64,000 nt of DNA from positions 310,001 through 374,000 of the forward strand of contig MENQ01000007.1 in NCBI GenBank assembly GCA_001768325.1. The letters are read 5' to 3'. The notes below the pieces were generated by a model that had not been told where the DNA came from, ran no database searches, and saw only the letters and a program-made list of their open reading frames with translations. This stretch comes from Bacteroidetes bacterium GWC2_46_850 (GTDB lineage: Bacteria; Bacteroidota; Bacteroidia; Bacteroidales; Dysgonomonadaceae). Positions 37,100 through 45,371 of the stretch are shown one piece after another. The position numbers were made by a program, and so were the translations under genes. Position 1 is the stretch's first letter. Each line of letters starts with the position of its first letter.

Positions 37100-37648
37100 C
37101 TAATGCGCGTGTCCGGCCGCATCGTAAGAGATAAATATCTCGTACGACACAAACGATTCCTGTCCCGACTGGTCGGTGCAGTAGACGATAAAGTGGTAAT
37201 GTCCTTCGCGCAGTGGTTTTCCATTCACGTTTTCTGGAATCAGAATATGCTGATGTGCCACCGTGGCCTGTTTCCTGCCCGCGATGGGCGACTCTCCCAG
37301 GGCAATGAAGTCACTCTCCAGCCATGTTTTTTCAAAAGCCACGCTGTCTGTGGCTGCACGAGTTATGACACCCGATAGTCCGGTCCTATCGTCTTTTGCT
37401 GTTACGGCAGCACTGTGCTCATGTCCGTCGAAGGCACCGTGAATACTCACCTTGTACGATGCCAGCGCCTCATTGTCGCTGAACTGTACTTCAAAGTGAA
37501 TCGCACTCCCCGGCGCCACCGCCTCATCATCTGCCGGCTCAATTACTGTGATCATCGGCTTCTCGTTGTCGACATCTACCTTCTCGCATGCAAGAAACGC
37601 AAATGCGCTCCACAAAATAATTCCTGTAATAAACAATGCTCTTTTCAT
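37100..37648 (-). CDS. DUF4625 lipoprotein, His-rich, probable metal-binding partner of the TonB receptor
   Basis: The 182-residue protein has a lipoprotein signal (FAFLACEK, Cys21) and the Ig-like DUF4625 pattern (ITVIEPADDEAVAPGSAI; GHYHFIVYCTDQSGQE). His pairs occur at HGAFDGHEH, VAHQH, GHYH and at the very end GHAH, which suggests metal binding at the outer surface. It is downstream of a TonB-dependent receptor and a Fur-family gene on the same strand. The long repeat-filled gap (536 bp) leaves co-transcription uncertain. Metal identity is inference, with zinc favoured. Confidence 0.75.
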   Translation of the reverse strand: MKRALFITGIILWSAFAFLACEKVDVDNEKPMITVIEPADDEAVAPGSAIHFEVQFSDNEALASYKVSIHGAFDGHEHSAAVTAKDDRTGLSGVITRAATDSVAFEKTWLESDFIALGESPIAGRKQATVAHQHILIPENVNGKPLREGHYHFIVYCTDQSGQESFVSYEIFISYDAAGHAH

Positions 37649-37675
37649 AACTTAATTTTTAAAATGTTTAACTTT

Positions 37676-37850
37676 TTAGGAGTCAGCGGTCAGGACTCAG
37701 GACTCAGCTTTTTTAGGAGTCAGCGGTCAGCATTCAGCTGTCAGCTTTTTAGGTGAAATATTTTCAATTTCAGCGGTCCAGAATTTCTGGGACTCAGCAC
37801 TCTATATTCAACGGCCAGCTTTTTTGCAAAAGCTTGTCAATTCTTGAGGT
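37676..37850. repeat. 7-bp arrays upstream of the DUF4625 gene
   Basis: TTTTTAGGAGTCAGCGGTCAG and a second TTTTTTAGGAGTCAGCGG block carry NNNTCAG heptamers, then degenerate copies and GCTTGTCAATTC. The polarity points back to the DUF4625 start. Confidence 0.75.
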
Positions 37851-37889
37851 TGGGTTGAATATGTTTTCCGAGGCTTCAAGACCTCGAAG

Positions 37890-38046
37890 TTTTCCGGTGT
37901 GCAGCGAAGTCCTTCATTATTCTTTGGGCACCTGTCCGGCGAAGGTTTCGCAAAAAGAGAAGTAAGCGAAGCGACTTCTTCTCTTTTAGAAACCGAGACG
38001 ACGACAGGTCAAAGAATAAGGCCAGACGAGAAGCACACCGGGAAAA
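37890..38046 (+). repeat. Palindromic element, copy B
   Basis: 157 bp. Outer arms TTTTCCGGTGTGC and GCACACCGGGAAAA, middle arms TTATTCTTTG and CAAAGAATAA then ACCTGTC and GACAGGT, inner arms GGTTTC and GAAACC, AAAAGAGAAG and CTTCTCTTTT, with an AAGCGAAGCG loop. Confidence 0.9.
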
Positions 38047-38048
38047 CT

Positions 38049-38188
38049 GATGTGTTGATGTGATGATGTGATGATGTGATGATGTGCCAATGTACAAATC
38101 ACTTGCAAACCGCTGACACGAACAACATCCCACTACCCAAGCTGAAAGCTGACGGCTGAAGGCTGAAAGCTGAAAGCTGACCTCTAAA
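38049..38188. repeat. 8-bp array, boundary motif and 7-bp array up to the TonB receptor stop
   Basis: GATGTGTT, then GATGTGAT three times, GATGTGCC and AATGTAC (38049-38095); then AACCGCTGACACGAACAACA and CCCACTACCCAAG; then six CTGANNN units and CTCTAAAA ending at the stop of the receptor gene (38184). It shows the full module order next to palindromic copy B. Confidence 0.85.
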
Positions 38189-40352
38189 AAGGCACCCTCA
38201 CAATCACCTGCCCGTTTCTCCCCGGCTCCGGCGCATTCAGCCTGCGGTAGAAGCTCAGATGATTCAGGAAAGCCCTGTCGAACAGGTTATCGATCTGAAA
38301 GTCGAAGACAACAAGCCGGCCATTTATCCGCCAGTGAAGGTGTGCCGACAGGTTCCAGAGGGAAGCCCCCGGCGTCCGCAACTCATTCTTCGCGATCCTG
38401 TCCTGCGCCATCACGCCCCGGTGTTCCAGCTGCAACGTATAGTGCGTCAGCGCCCCGCGGCCATCGCCGGTATACGCCACATCTGTGATAATCACCGTCG
38501 GCGGCGAGAAAGGCAAAGGGTAATGATCCGTCCTGTTTTGATTGTATACATACTCCAGCGCCGACGTCACCTGCCATCGCTCATCGGGCATCCATTCCAC
38601 CACCGCCTCGCCGCCCGCCATCCAGGCCTCTGCCTGCCGGTACCGGTAAATCTGTCCCGCGTGCGGGAGTATCGACCAGTTTCCCGTCGGCTCCAGGTAG
38701 ATGTAGTTCGGGAACCACCCCAGAAAAGGATTCAGCGTAAAGCGAAATTGCTCTCCCTTGAACCGATAATCCATATCAAGCTGATATCCTTTCTCGGGCT
38801 GCAACGCACTGTTTCCCTGCTCATGCCGGAAGGCGCCGTGATGCAGTCCGTTCGAAGCCAGCTCGTTCGCCCCCGGGTAGCGGAAACTCTTTCCCACGTT
38901 CATCTTCAGCGTATGGTCTGCGGAAGGCATCCATGCGAAACCCGCCGATCCCGAGAAGTCGCCGAAGGAGCTGCGCAGGGCGGCCGACCGCTGTGCGTAA
39001 AACCCGACTTCCTCCTCTGTGATCCCCTGCTGCGTCAGATACTCCGCCAGCACATCATCGTAATATGCCGCCACCCGCAGCCTGCCCACATCGTAGCGGA
39101 TACCGCCCGTGAGCAGGAAATGCTCCGTCAGCGCCACCTGGTTTAGCCAGAAGGCGCCGCCGGAATATCGTTCAAAGTCGGGCAACAGAAAGGAGTACCC
39201 TCCCACCCTGTTGTGCTGCGCCTCGGTGGAGAGGCCAAAGGTTTTCGACCATCGCTCCTCCTCATCCAGTAGCAGCCGCACGTTTGCCGAATAGGTCTTC
39301 AGCCTGAACCGAAGCTCCAGGTCCGGATCATCTACAGGCGGCAGCTGATTGCTGTAGTGTGTATGGAAGGGAGAAAGCTCCTCCCGCAGGTTCTGCTGAA
39401 ACCCCAGGTCCAGGTTGATGGCCGCAGCCGGTGAAAGTCGCCATTTGTTGTTCGATATCAGCTTGAAGTGGTTGGACGTGGCATAGGGCATCTCCACGTT
39501 GCGTGTCGACCCGTCCGGCTCCAGCCTCGACAGCGACGGTATCCCGTGCGCACCCGGAAAGTAACCGTTCTTGCCGTTTATGTCCGACACATGCAGCCGG
39601 CTTTCAAGCCGTTCACCCGTGTAGGCGGCCGAGAAAGAAAGATTCGCCTCCCTGCCGGCCGTATTTTTCATGCGACGATCGTATACCGGCATCTTCCACG
39701 ACAGATAGTCGATGGTGTCTGCCGGAATGCGGAAGTCTGCGTAGCTCTGCACCGTCGCCCGTGCCCGGTAAAAGAACCTTCCCCGCTTTAGCGATGCCGT
39801 CACCGACGTGCCCAGCAGGTTGTTGTTCGTTTTCCCGATCAGCGTCACATCACCCCAAAACAGGTCGCTCTCCGGCAAGCGGGGTGGCAGGATCTCGATG
39901 ACCCCACCCATCGCATCGGAGCCGTAGTAGAGCGACATCGGGCCCTTGTGCAGCCGCACGTTGTCCACGTCGTACTGGTCAATTTCCAGTCCGTGGTCCG
40001 CTCCCCATTGCTGGTTTTGCTGCACGATACCCCTGTCCACCACTGCCATGCGGTTGAATCCCATTCCCCGTATCACCGGCTTCGAGAATCCAGCGCCGAT
40101 GTCCATCGACGCGACGCCCGGCAACGACGCCAGTGTCTGCACGAAACCGGTGCTGTTGTTGCGTAGGAGGTAGCCCCTGCTGATCTCCTCCACAGGGAGT
40201 GTGCTTATCTTTTCGGCTCCCTGTGTCGCTTTTGCCCGCACCGTCACTTGCGGCAAATGATAATGCAGCGAGTCGGCAGTATCTGTGGCACCGGTTTGCG
40301 CATAGACGACCGTACCCGCAGTTATATAGAGCAGTACAAGTAATAATTTCAT
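38184..40352 (-). CDS. TonB-dependent outer-membrane receptor, probably for metal uptake
   Basis: The 722-residue protein has a signal peptide (1-18), a TonB plug (about 45-160, with VTVRAKATQG, SGFSKPVIRGMGFNRMAVV-like segment and GPMSLYYGSDAMGGVIEI) and a 22-strand-type barrel ending in VIVRVPF with a terminal Phe. It lacks the carboxypeptidase-like domain of SusC proteins. It starts 21 bp after a Fur-family gene and precedes a His-rich lipoprotein, which fits a zinc or iron-type uptake operon. Confidence 0.9.
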   Translation of the reverse strand: MKLLLVLLYITAGTVVYAQTGATDTADSLHYHLPQVTVRAKATQGAEKISTLPVEEISRGYLLRNNSTGFVQTLASLPGVASMDIGAGFSKPVIRGMGFNRMAVVDRGIVQQNQQWGADHGLEIDQYDVDNVRLHKGPMSLYYGSDAMGGVIEILPPRLPESDLFWGDVTLIGKTNNNLLGTSVTASLKRGRFFYRARATVQSYADFRIPADTIDYLSWKMPVYDRRMKNTAGREANLSFSAAYTGERLESRLHVSDINGKNGYFPGAHGIPSLSRLEPDGSTRNVEMPYATSNHFKLISNNKWRLSPAAAINLDLGFQQNLREELSPFHTHYSNQLPPVDDPDLELRFRLKTYSANVRLLLDEEERWSKTFGLSTEAQHNRVGGYSFLLPDFERYSGGAFWLNQVALTEHFLLTGGIRYDVGRLRVAAYYDDVLAEYLTQQGITEEEVGFYAQRSAALRSSFGDFSGSAGFAWMPSADHTLKMNVGKSFRYPGANELASNGLHHGAFRHEQGNSALQPEKGYQLDMDYRFKGEQFRFTLNPFLGWFPNYIYLEPTGNWSILPHAGQIYRYRQAEAWMAGGEAVVEWMPDERWQVTSALEYVYNQNRTDHYPLPFSPPTVIITDVAYTGDGRGALTHYTLQLEHRGVMAQDRIAKNELRTPGASLWNLSAHLHWRINGRLVVFDFQIDNLFDRAFLNHLSFYRRLNAPEPGRNGQVIVRVPF

Positions 40353-40373
40353 TGAAAATTAATAAGGATGGGT

Positions 40374-40784
40374 TCAGGATGGGTGATTGCAGCCGGCGCA
40401 GAGGCCCTCCACCACGACAAACACTTCGCGCGTCACAAAATCGGCAGGCAATTCCGCATCGAAGTGCGATTTACCTTCAAGGCACAGCACCTCGTCGCAC
40501 TTGCCACAGTGAAAGTGCGCGTGTACCGGATTTTGATCCGAATGATGTCCGTTGAGTGCATATTTCACAGAGTTGTCATGCAGCACGATCCGATGAATGA
40601 CATGCTGCTCCTCCAGGGTTTTGAGGGTGCGGTAAAAGGTAACCCGGTCGAACAGTTCCGGAAAAGGTTTTTTAATCTCCTCCTCCGACAGGGCCGAGTC
40701 GCTTCGCAGCAATTCGGTCAGTATAAACTTCCGGCAACCGGTATTTTTGAGCTTATGGCGTTGTAATATTTCTTCTGCGGTCAT
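40374..40784 (-). CDS. Fur-family metal-responsive repressor, likely Zur-like
   Basis: The 136-residue protein has the winged helix (SALSEEEIKKPF ... FDRVTFYRTLKTLEEQHVIHRI) and the dimer domain with HAHFHCGKCDEVLCLEG and C-terminal CAGC. The two CxxC pairs form the structural zinc site and the HAHFH cluster the sensory site. It opens the receptor operon and its promoter overlaps a 7-1-7 inverted repeat, so autoregulation is likely. Whether it senses zinc or iron cannot be settled by sequence; the His-rich lipoprotein favours zinc. Confidence 0.9.
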   Translation of the reverse strand: MTAEEILQRHKLKNTGCRKFILTELLRSDSALSEEEIKKPFPELFDRVTFYRTLKTLEEQHVIHRIVLHDNSVKYALNGHHSDQNPVHAHFHCGKCDEVLCLEGKSHFDAELPADFVTREVFVVVEGLCAGCNHPS

Positions 40785-40803
40785 TGTGAAACAACTTTAC
40801 AAA

Positions 40804-40824
40804 TGCAACAATGCTGCAAATATA
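40804..40824 (-). promoter_or_regulatory. Fur/Zur-type operator overlapping the promoter
   Basis: TGCAACAATGCTGCA (40804-40818) is a 7-1-7 inverted repeat with six of seven arm positions paired, the layout bound by Fur-family dimers. The -7 box TATATTTG (plus 40817-40824, minus strand) overlaps its edge, so binding would block transcription start. Confidence 0.65.
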
Positions 40825-40904
40825 GACATGATTTATCTCAACCGACTATCCATTTAATTTTTTTAGCTAAATTTATATTTTAATTCCACCATGAGTTTCC
40901 GGCA

Positions 40905-40936
40905 AGCTGACGCCTGAATTCTGAATCCTGAAAAAT
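40905..40936. repeat. Short 7-bp array upstream of the POT promoter
   Basis: CTGACGC CTGAATT CTGAATC CTGAAAA units, with polarity toward the POT gene. Confidence 0.6.
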
Positions 40937-40978
40937 GATAAAGCACCAATTTATACTTTCATTTTGAATCATTTTACC

Positions 40979-40986
40979 TACATTTG
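40979..40986 (+). promoter_or_regulatory. -7 box of the POT transporter gene
   Basis: TACATTTG fits TAnnTTTG exactly and lies 30 bp before the start. The 80-bp region around it recurs at 42515-42600. Confidence 0.6.
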
Positions 40987-41016
40987 CTCGGAGAGGTATA
41001 ACAAAGCGATAGAATC

Positions 41017-42513
41017 ATGACGAAAGAAGCAGCAACCACGACACCACGACACCCCGATCTGTTTGGACATCCGAGGGGACTCTACCTCCTGTTTTTAACC
41101 GAGATGTGGGAGCGGTTCTGCTATTTCGGCATGCGGGGACTGCTCGTACTCTACCTTACCAAAGCACTCTTCCAGGGCGACGATCAGGCGTTCGCCATCT
41201 ATGGTGCCTACACCGCGCTGGTCTATATGGCACCCGTACTGGGCGGGCGGCTGGCCGATCGTATCCTGGGTTACCGCATTGCGGTGATGCTGGGAGCGGT
41301 GCTGATGGCCATCGGTGAATTCCTGATCCTTGGGGGCAGCCAGAGCTGGCTCTATGTTGGTATGGCGGTCATCATCGTGGGCAACGGGTACTTCAAGGCC
41401 AACATATCCAGCCTGGTGGGAAAACTCTACACCACCGATGACCCACGCCGCGACTCCGGATTCACCATCTTCTACATTGGTGTCAACGTGGGGGCACTGT
41501 TGGCCACGTTGGTCGTCGTCTGGGTGGGCGAACGTTTCGGTTTTAAATATGGCTTCGGACTCGCCGGCATCGGCATGCTGCTGGGACTGCTGATCTTCGC
41601 CGCAGGACAGAAATACTACAAGAAGGAGGGGCGTCCGCCGCGGCCGGAGAAGCTTCGCGCAAAAGTGCTCGGGCCGCTCACGCAGTTGCAACTCACCGTG
41701 CTGCTCTCCTTCCTGGCCATCCCGTTGATCTACCTGCTCATCATCTACAACGATGTGATGGGCATCCTGCTCATCCTCACCTTTCTCTTCGTGGGATATA
41801 CCCTGCTCAAAGAAGGCATCGGGGGAGGTCGCATCCTGCGCGACCGGATGATCATCTTCATCATCCTCTGCCTCTTCAACATCCTCTTCTGGGCACTCTT
41901 CGAACAGGCAGGTTCGTCGCTCACCCTTTTTGCCGACCGCAACGTGGACCGCAATGTATTGGGTATCTTCAAGATGACCGCCGGACAGACGCAGTTCTTC
42001 AACCCCTTCTTCATCATCGTCATGGGATCACTCTTCTCGATGCTCTGGGTCAAACTGTCGGAGCGAAACCTAAACCCCAACATCCCCGCCAAGTTCGGCT
42101 ACGGCATCATCTCGCTCGGCATCGGCTACCTCATCACCCGTTTCGGGTTCTTCACCCACAACGAGGCCTACCTGGTACCGCTTTGGATCATCATCGCCAT
42201 CTACTTCTTCCATACCGTGGGCGAACTCTTCATTTCACCCATCGGTCTCTCCATGGTGACCAAGCTGGCGCCCGAGAAGCTTTCCGGCACGCTGATGGGC
42301 GCCTGGTTTCTCTCCTTCTCAGGCTCTAACTTCCTTGGTGGACAGCTTGCTAAACTCACACACAGCAGCAAAGTGGTTTCGGATGTGGCATTGGAGTCCC
42401 TCACGCGTTATATCGATGTCTACACCAGCTTCGGCCTGATCGCCGTGGCCACCGGCCTCCTGGTGCTGATTCTCTCCCCACAGCTCAACAAGCTGATGCA
42501 TGGAATAAAGTAG
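41017..42513 (+). CDS. Proton-dependent oligopeptide transporter (POT/PTR family)
   Basis: The 498-residue protein has about 12-14 membrane segments and the POT signatures FLTEMWERFCYFGMRGLLVL (residues about 27-46), with the ExxER-type element in WERF, GGRLADRILG near residue 80, and NPFFIIVMGSLFSMLW. It imports di- and tripeptides with protons. With DPP IV and OPT it points to a peptide-based diet. Confidence 0.94.
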   Translation: MTKEAATTTPRHPDLFGHPRGLYLLFLTEMWERFCYFGMRGLLVLYLTKALFQGDDQAFAIYGAYTALVYMAPVLGGRLADRILGYRIAVMLGAVLMAIGEFLILGGSQSWLYVGMAVIIVGNGYFKANISSLVGKLYTTDDPRRDSGFTIFYIGVNVGALLATLVVVWVGERFGFKYGFGLAGIGMLLGLLIFAAGQKYYKKEGRPPRPEKLRAKVLGPLTQLQLTVLLSFLAIPLIYLLIIYNDVMGILLILTFLFVGYTLLKEGIGGGRILRDRMIIFIILCLFNILFWALFEQAGSSLTLFADRNVDRNVLGIFKMTAGQTQFFNPFFIIVMGSLFSMLWVKLSERNLNPNIPAKFGYGIISLGIGYLITRFGFFTHNEAYLVPLWIIIAIYFFHTVGELFISPIGLSMVTKLAPEKLSGTLMGAWFLSFSGSNFLGGQLAKLTHSSKVVSDVALESLTRYIDVYTSFGLIAVATGLLVLILSPQLNKLMHGIK

Positions 42514-42519
42514 TAAGTT

Positions 42520-42600
42520 AAAATACCAATTTATGCTTCCTTTTTGATTCATTTTACATACATTTGCTCGGAGGGTTGTTACAAAAGCGATAGAATCATG
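42520..42600 (+). repeat. Duplicated POT leader and promoter joined to an ablA remnant
   Basis: The block from ACCAATTTATG through TACATTTGCTCGGAGG to GCGATAGAATCATGA closely matches the block just upstream of the POT start (40940-41019). It includes the same -7 box (42559-42566) and the ATG. Homology stops at the ATG, where the ablA remnant begins. Confidence 0.8.
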
Positions 42601-42995
42601 ATCGATTCCGGGAAACCCCCGTGGGCAAAGGGATCGAGATCATGGAGAGCCTGATAGGCCACACCAGCGGTTTCGCCCGTCCCACCTACGTAATCGATGC
42701 ACCGGGTGGCGGAGGCAAGATCCCTGTGATGCCCAATTACATCATCTCCTGGTCCACCAACAAGGTGGTGCTTCGTAACTACGAGGGAGTAATCACCACC
42801 TACCGGGAACCCGACAAGTACGAGGAGCAGCGCTGCGACCGTGACTGTGAGCACTGCAACCTCGACCTCAATACCAGTGAGGCGGATGAAATGGAATCGA
42901 TAGGTATAGAAAAACTACTCTCAGGCGACAACGAGACTATCTCGCTGATTCCCGGCGACAAAGAAAGGATACAGCGACGCAACGAAGATGAGTGA
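42601..42995 (+). pseudogene. ablA: C-terminal remnant of lysine 2,3-aminomutase
   Basis: About 125 codons of lysine 2,3-aminomutase (KamA/AblA) remain. Homology begins [10 protein letters not shown] right after the duplicated leader, and includes the PLP-lysine motif [15 protein letters not shown]. The intact enzyme has about 420-470 residues; the radical SAM domain with its CxxxCxxC cluster is gone, so it cannot start the radical reaction. The frame is intact from the GTG at 42621 to the stop at 42995, and the reading frame of the leader ATG does not match it. It overlaps ablB by 8 bp, as the intact operon would. Confidence 0.85.
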
Positions 42996-43824
42996 TACCA
43001 TTGAACAAATCGGCAGCGGCTCGGTCATTCAACACGTCAGGCTCAACGACAGGGTCTACCTGATGAAGCTGAAGAAGGAAGACCTCGCAGCGGTATTACA
43101 ACGACTGGAGGTGCTCACAGTGGAAAAACACTATTCAAAGCTGTTCTGCAAGGTCCCCGGGAGTCTCGCTGCACCGTTCCTCGCGATGGGATTTATCCCC
43201 GAGGGAGAGATACCGCATTTTTATGACAACGGAGACGATGCACTTTTCCTCTCCCGTTTTGATGATCCCGCACGACTGGCGAACAAACCCGAAGTGGAGC
43301 TGCGGCGCTTCCGACAGCTCCTTTCCGAAACGCTGCATCCGAAAGAGTTCAGTCAAAAGACGGCTGCCTTCGCTGTCATACAGCTGGAGCAGAGCCATGC
43401 AAGGCAGATTGCAGACCTGTACGCCCGGGTATTTCTGAGCTACCCGTTTCCCATATATGATCCCGCATATATTGTAAAGATGATGGAGGACGATGTGCAG
43501 TACTTCGGAGCCTTCAGCGGAGATCAGCTTGCTGCCCTCTCCTCAGCCGATATCGACTTCGAAACGAAAAGTGCCGAGATGACTGATTTTGCGACCCACG
43601 ACACACATACAGGGCACAATCTCTCCTGTCTGCTGCTCCATACGATGGAGCAAGCCATGCAGCAACAAGGCATACGGACACTCTACACCATCGCACGGCT
43701 CGCCTCCGTCCCCATGAACAAGACCTTCCTTCGGTCTGGATATCACTATTCCGGCACATTTATCAACAACACCCATATCTCCGGCCACATCGAAAGTATG
43801 AATTTGTATTACAAACACTTATAA
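42988..43824 (+). CDS. ablB: Putative beta-lysine N6-acetyltransferase (AblB-like, GNAT fold)
   Basis: The 278-residue protein follows the aminomutase remnant with an 8-bp overlap. The N-terminal half ([22 protein letters not shown]) and C-terminal GNAT region ([63 protein letters not shown]) match AblB of the N6-acetyl-beta-lysine pathway. That pathway makes an osmolyte from lysine. With ablA truncated, its substrate would have to come from another locus or the gene is drifting. Confidence 0.82.
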   Translation: MSDTIEQIGSGSVIQHVRLNDRVYLMKLKKEDLAAVLQRLEVLTVEKHYSKLFCKVPGSLAAPFLAMGFIPEGEIPHFYDNGDDALFLSRFDDPARLANKPEVELRRFRQLLSETLHPKEFSQKTAAFAVIQLEQSHARQIADLYARVFLSYPFPIYDPAYIVKMMEDDVQYFGAFSGDQLAALSSADIDFETKSAEMTDFATHDTHTGHNLSCLLLHTMEQAMQQQGIRTLYTIARLASVPMNKTFLRSGYHYSGTFINNTHISGHIESMNLYYKHL

Positions 43825-43834
43825 AAAAAACGAA

Positions 43835-44042
43835 TTATCCATTCCTGTAAGCGTCCGTTTTGAAAAACTCTTCAACTACTTTTTCAGGCGAACAGCTTAA
43901 TTGTTCACGAAGATATTTTATATTCATCGGTGAAATCTTTAATACCTGATTGGCACGCCCATACAGCGGTGAAGTACTGTCAAGACCAATCCCTGCATTA
44001 ATTGCTGCGATGAACCACAAATAATCAGATTCTTTTGCTCAT
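43835..44042 (-). pseudogene. Small unknown gene with an apparent 1-nt frameshift
   Basis: From ATG 44040-44042 the frame reads MSKRI then stops. Removing one A from the AAAA run at the fourth codon gives a 68-residue frame (MSKESDYLWFIAAINAGIGL to the end DAYRNG), an exact fit of 208 nt as 69 codons plus one. The downstream part remains open to the stop at 43835. I recognise no family. A -7 box TATTTTTG lies upstream (plus 44088-44095). It may be a recent pseudogene or a sequence error. Confidence 0.4.
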
Positions 44043-44122
44043 TTCATACGATTTTTTTACAAATACGAATGCAAATATTATGTCGTACAAAAATAATGTT
44101 CCTGATACATAATTAAAAATAT

Positions 44123-45235
44123 TTATTGCAAATACCACGCAACCAGTCGCTGCACGCCTTCTTCAATCTCAATGGCATGTCGCCAACCCAGGTTGTTTAG
44201 CTTGGTAACATCGGTCAGTTTGCGCATTGTGCCGTCGGGCTTTGAAGCATCAAAAGAAATATCTCCCTCATAACCAATGCTCTTTTTAATCAGATACGCC
44301 AGGTCGCGAATGCTGATCTCCCTGCCCGTGCCAATGTTGATGTGGCAGTTGCGCGCCTCCGCACCCCTGCCCTTCAGGTCGGCAAAGTCCACCCGCTCCA
44401 TGATGAAGACGCAGGCATCAGCCATCTCCTCGCTCCAGAGGAACTCGCGCAGCGGCGTGCCCGTACCCCAGAGCGACAGCCCCTCTTCCGTAATTCCATA
44501 TTTGTGCAGCAGGGTTATGATCTGTTCATCAGTCACTGCTTCCTTTACACCACTTGCACCCGTCACATCCCCCACACTTGCCACGCCTCCAACACCCTCT
44601 ACGGGTCGGCGGCGCAGATCCTCCCGGATTGCCTCCATGTCGCCCTCCATGAGACATTTCGTCAGGTGTATCTTGCGGATCATCGCAGGCAGCACATGAC
44701 TCCGTTCCAGGTCGAAGTTGTCATTCGGTCCGTACAGGTTTGTCGGCATCACCGCAATAAAGTTGGTGCCGTACTGCAGGTTGAAGCTCTCGCACATCTT
44801 CAGTCCCGCGATCTTGGCGATAGCATACGGTTCGTTGGTATACTCCAGTGGACCCGTCAGCAGCGAATCCTCCCGCATGGGTTGGGGTGCCTCCTTCGGA
44901 TAGATGCAGGTGCTTCCCAGGAAGAGCAGCTTCTTCACACCGTGGCGCCAGCTCTCCCCAATCACGTTATTCTGGATCTGGAGATTCCGATAAATGAAAT
45001 CAGCCCTGTAGGTATTGTTGGCCACAATCCCTCCGACGTGCGCCGCAGCAAGGAACACATACTCTGGCTTTACCTCCTCGAAGAAACGGGCCACGGCTGC
45101 GCTGTCCATCAGGTCCAGCTCCCTGTGCGTGCGACCTATCAGATTGGAATACCCTTTTTGTTTCAGGTTGTTCCAGATTGCCGAGCCCACGAGTCCCCGG
45201 TGGCCGGCTACATATATTTTTGCGTTTTTTTCCAT
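44123..45235 (-). CDS. fcl: GDP-L-fucose synthase
   Basis: The 370-residue short-chain dehydrogenase-type epimerase-reductase has the NADP motif [12 protein letters not shown] near the N-terminus, STCIYP and the catalytic YAIAKIAG (Tyr-x3-Lys). It converts GDP-4-keto-6-deoxymannose to GDP-fucose. E. coli Fcl has about 321 residues; here an insertion of about 45 residues (roughly 205-250, Gly/Val-rich then [13 protein letters not shown]) is present, as seen in many Bacteroidota. The partner gmd lies upstream, with palindromic copy C in the 136-bp gap. Confidence 0.94.
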   Translation of the reverse strand: MEKNAKIYVAGHRGLVGSAIWNNLKQKGYSNLIGRTHRELDLMDSAAVARFFEEVKPEYVFLAAAHVGGIVANNTYRADFIYRNLQIQNNVIGESWRHGVKKLLFLGSTCIYPKEAPQPMREDSLLTGPLEYTNEPYAIAKIAGLKMCESFNLQYGTNFIAVMPTNLYGPNDNFDLERSHVLPAMIRKIHLTKCLMEGDMEAIREDLRRRPVEGVGGVASVGDVTGASGVKEAVTDEQIITLLHKYGITEEGLSLWGTGTPLREFLWSEEMADACVFIMERVDFADLKGRGAEARNCHINIGTGREISIRDLAYLIKKSIGYEGDISFDASKPDGTMRKLTDVTKLNNLGWRHAIEIEEGVQRLVAWYLQ

Positions 45236-45252
45236 TGAGTTTAATTTTTAGG

Positions 45253-45357
45253 CATTATTCTTTGGGTACCTGTCCGGCGAAGGTTTCGTAAAAAGAGAAG
45301 TGAAGCGGAGCGACTTCTTCTCTTTTAGAAACCGAGGCGATGACAGGTCAAAGAATG
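45253..45357 (+). repeat. Palindromic element, copy C (core only)
   Basis: The core from CATTATTCTTTGGGTACCTG to GACAGGTCAAAGAATG is present but the outer arms are missing. It is flanked directly by TTTTTAGG toward fcl and by CTGAATCCTGATTCCTA toward the gmd stop, the minimal form of the composite gap. Confidence 0.85.
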
Positions 45358-45371
45358 CTGAATCCTGATTC

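Noticed and set aside
37890-38046. Palindromic element as a simple bidirectional terminator
   Set aside because: It is far larger than an intrinsic terminator, lacks consistent T tracts after the stems, and occurs inside likely operons (gmd-fcl, pflB-pflA).
37876-38133. Leftward frame across palindromic copy B
   Set aside because: It translates the repeat itself; no other copy keeps the frame.
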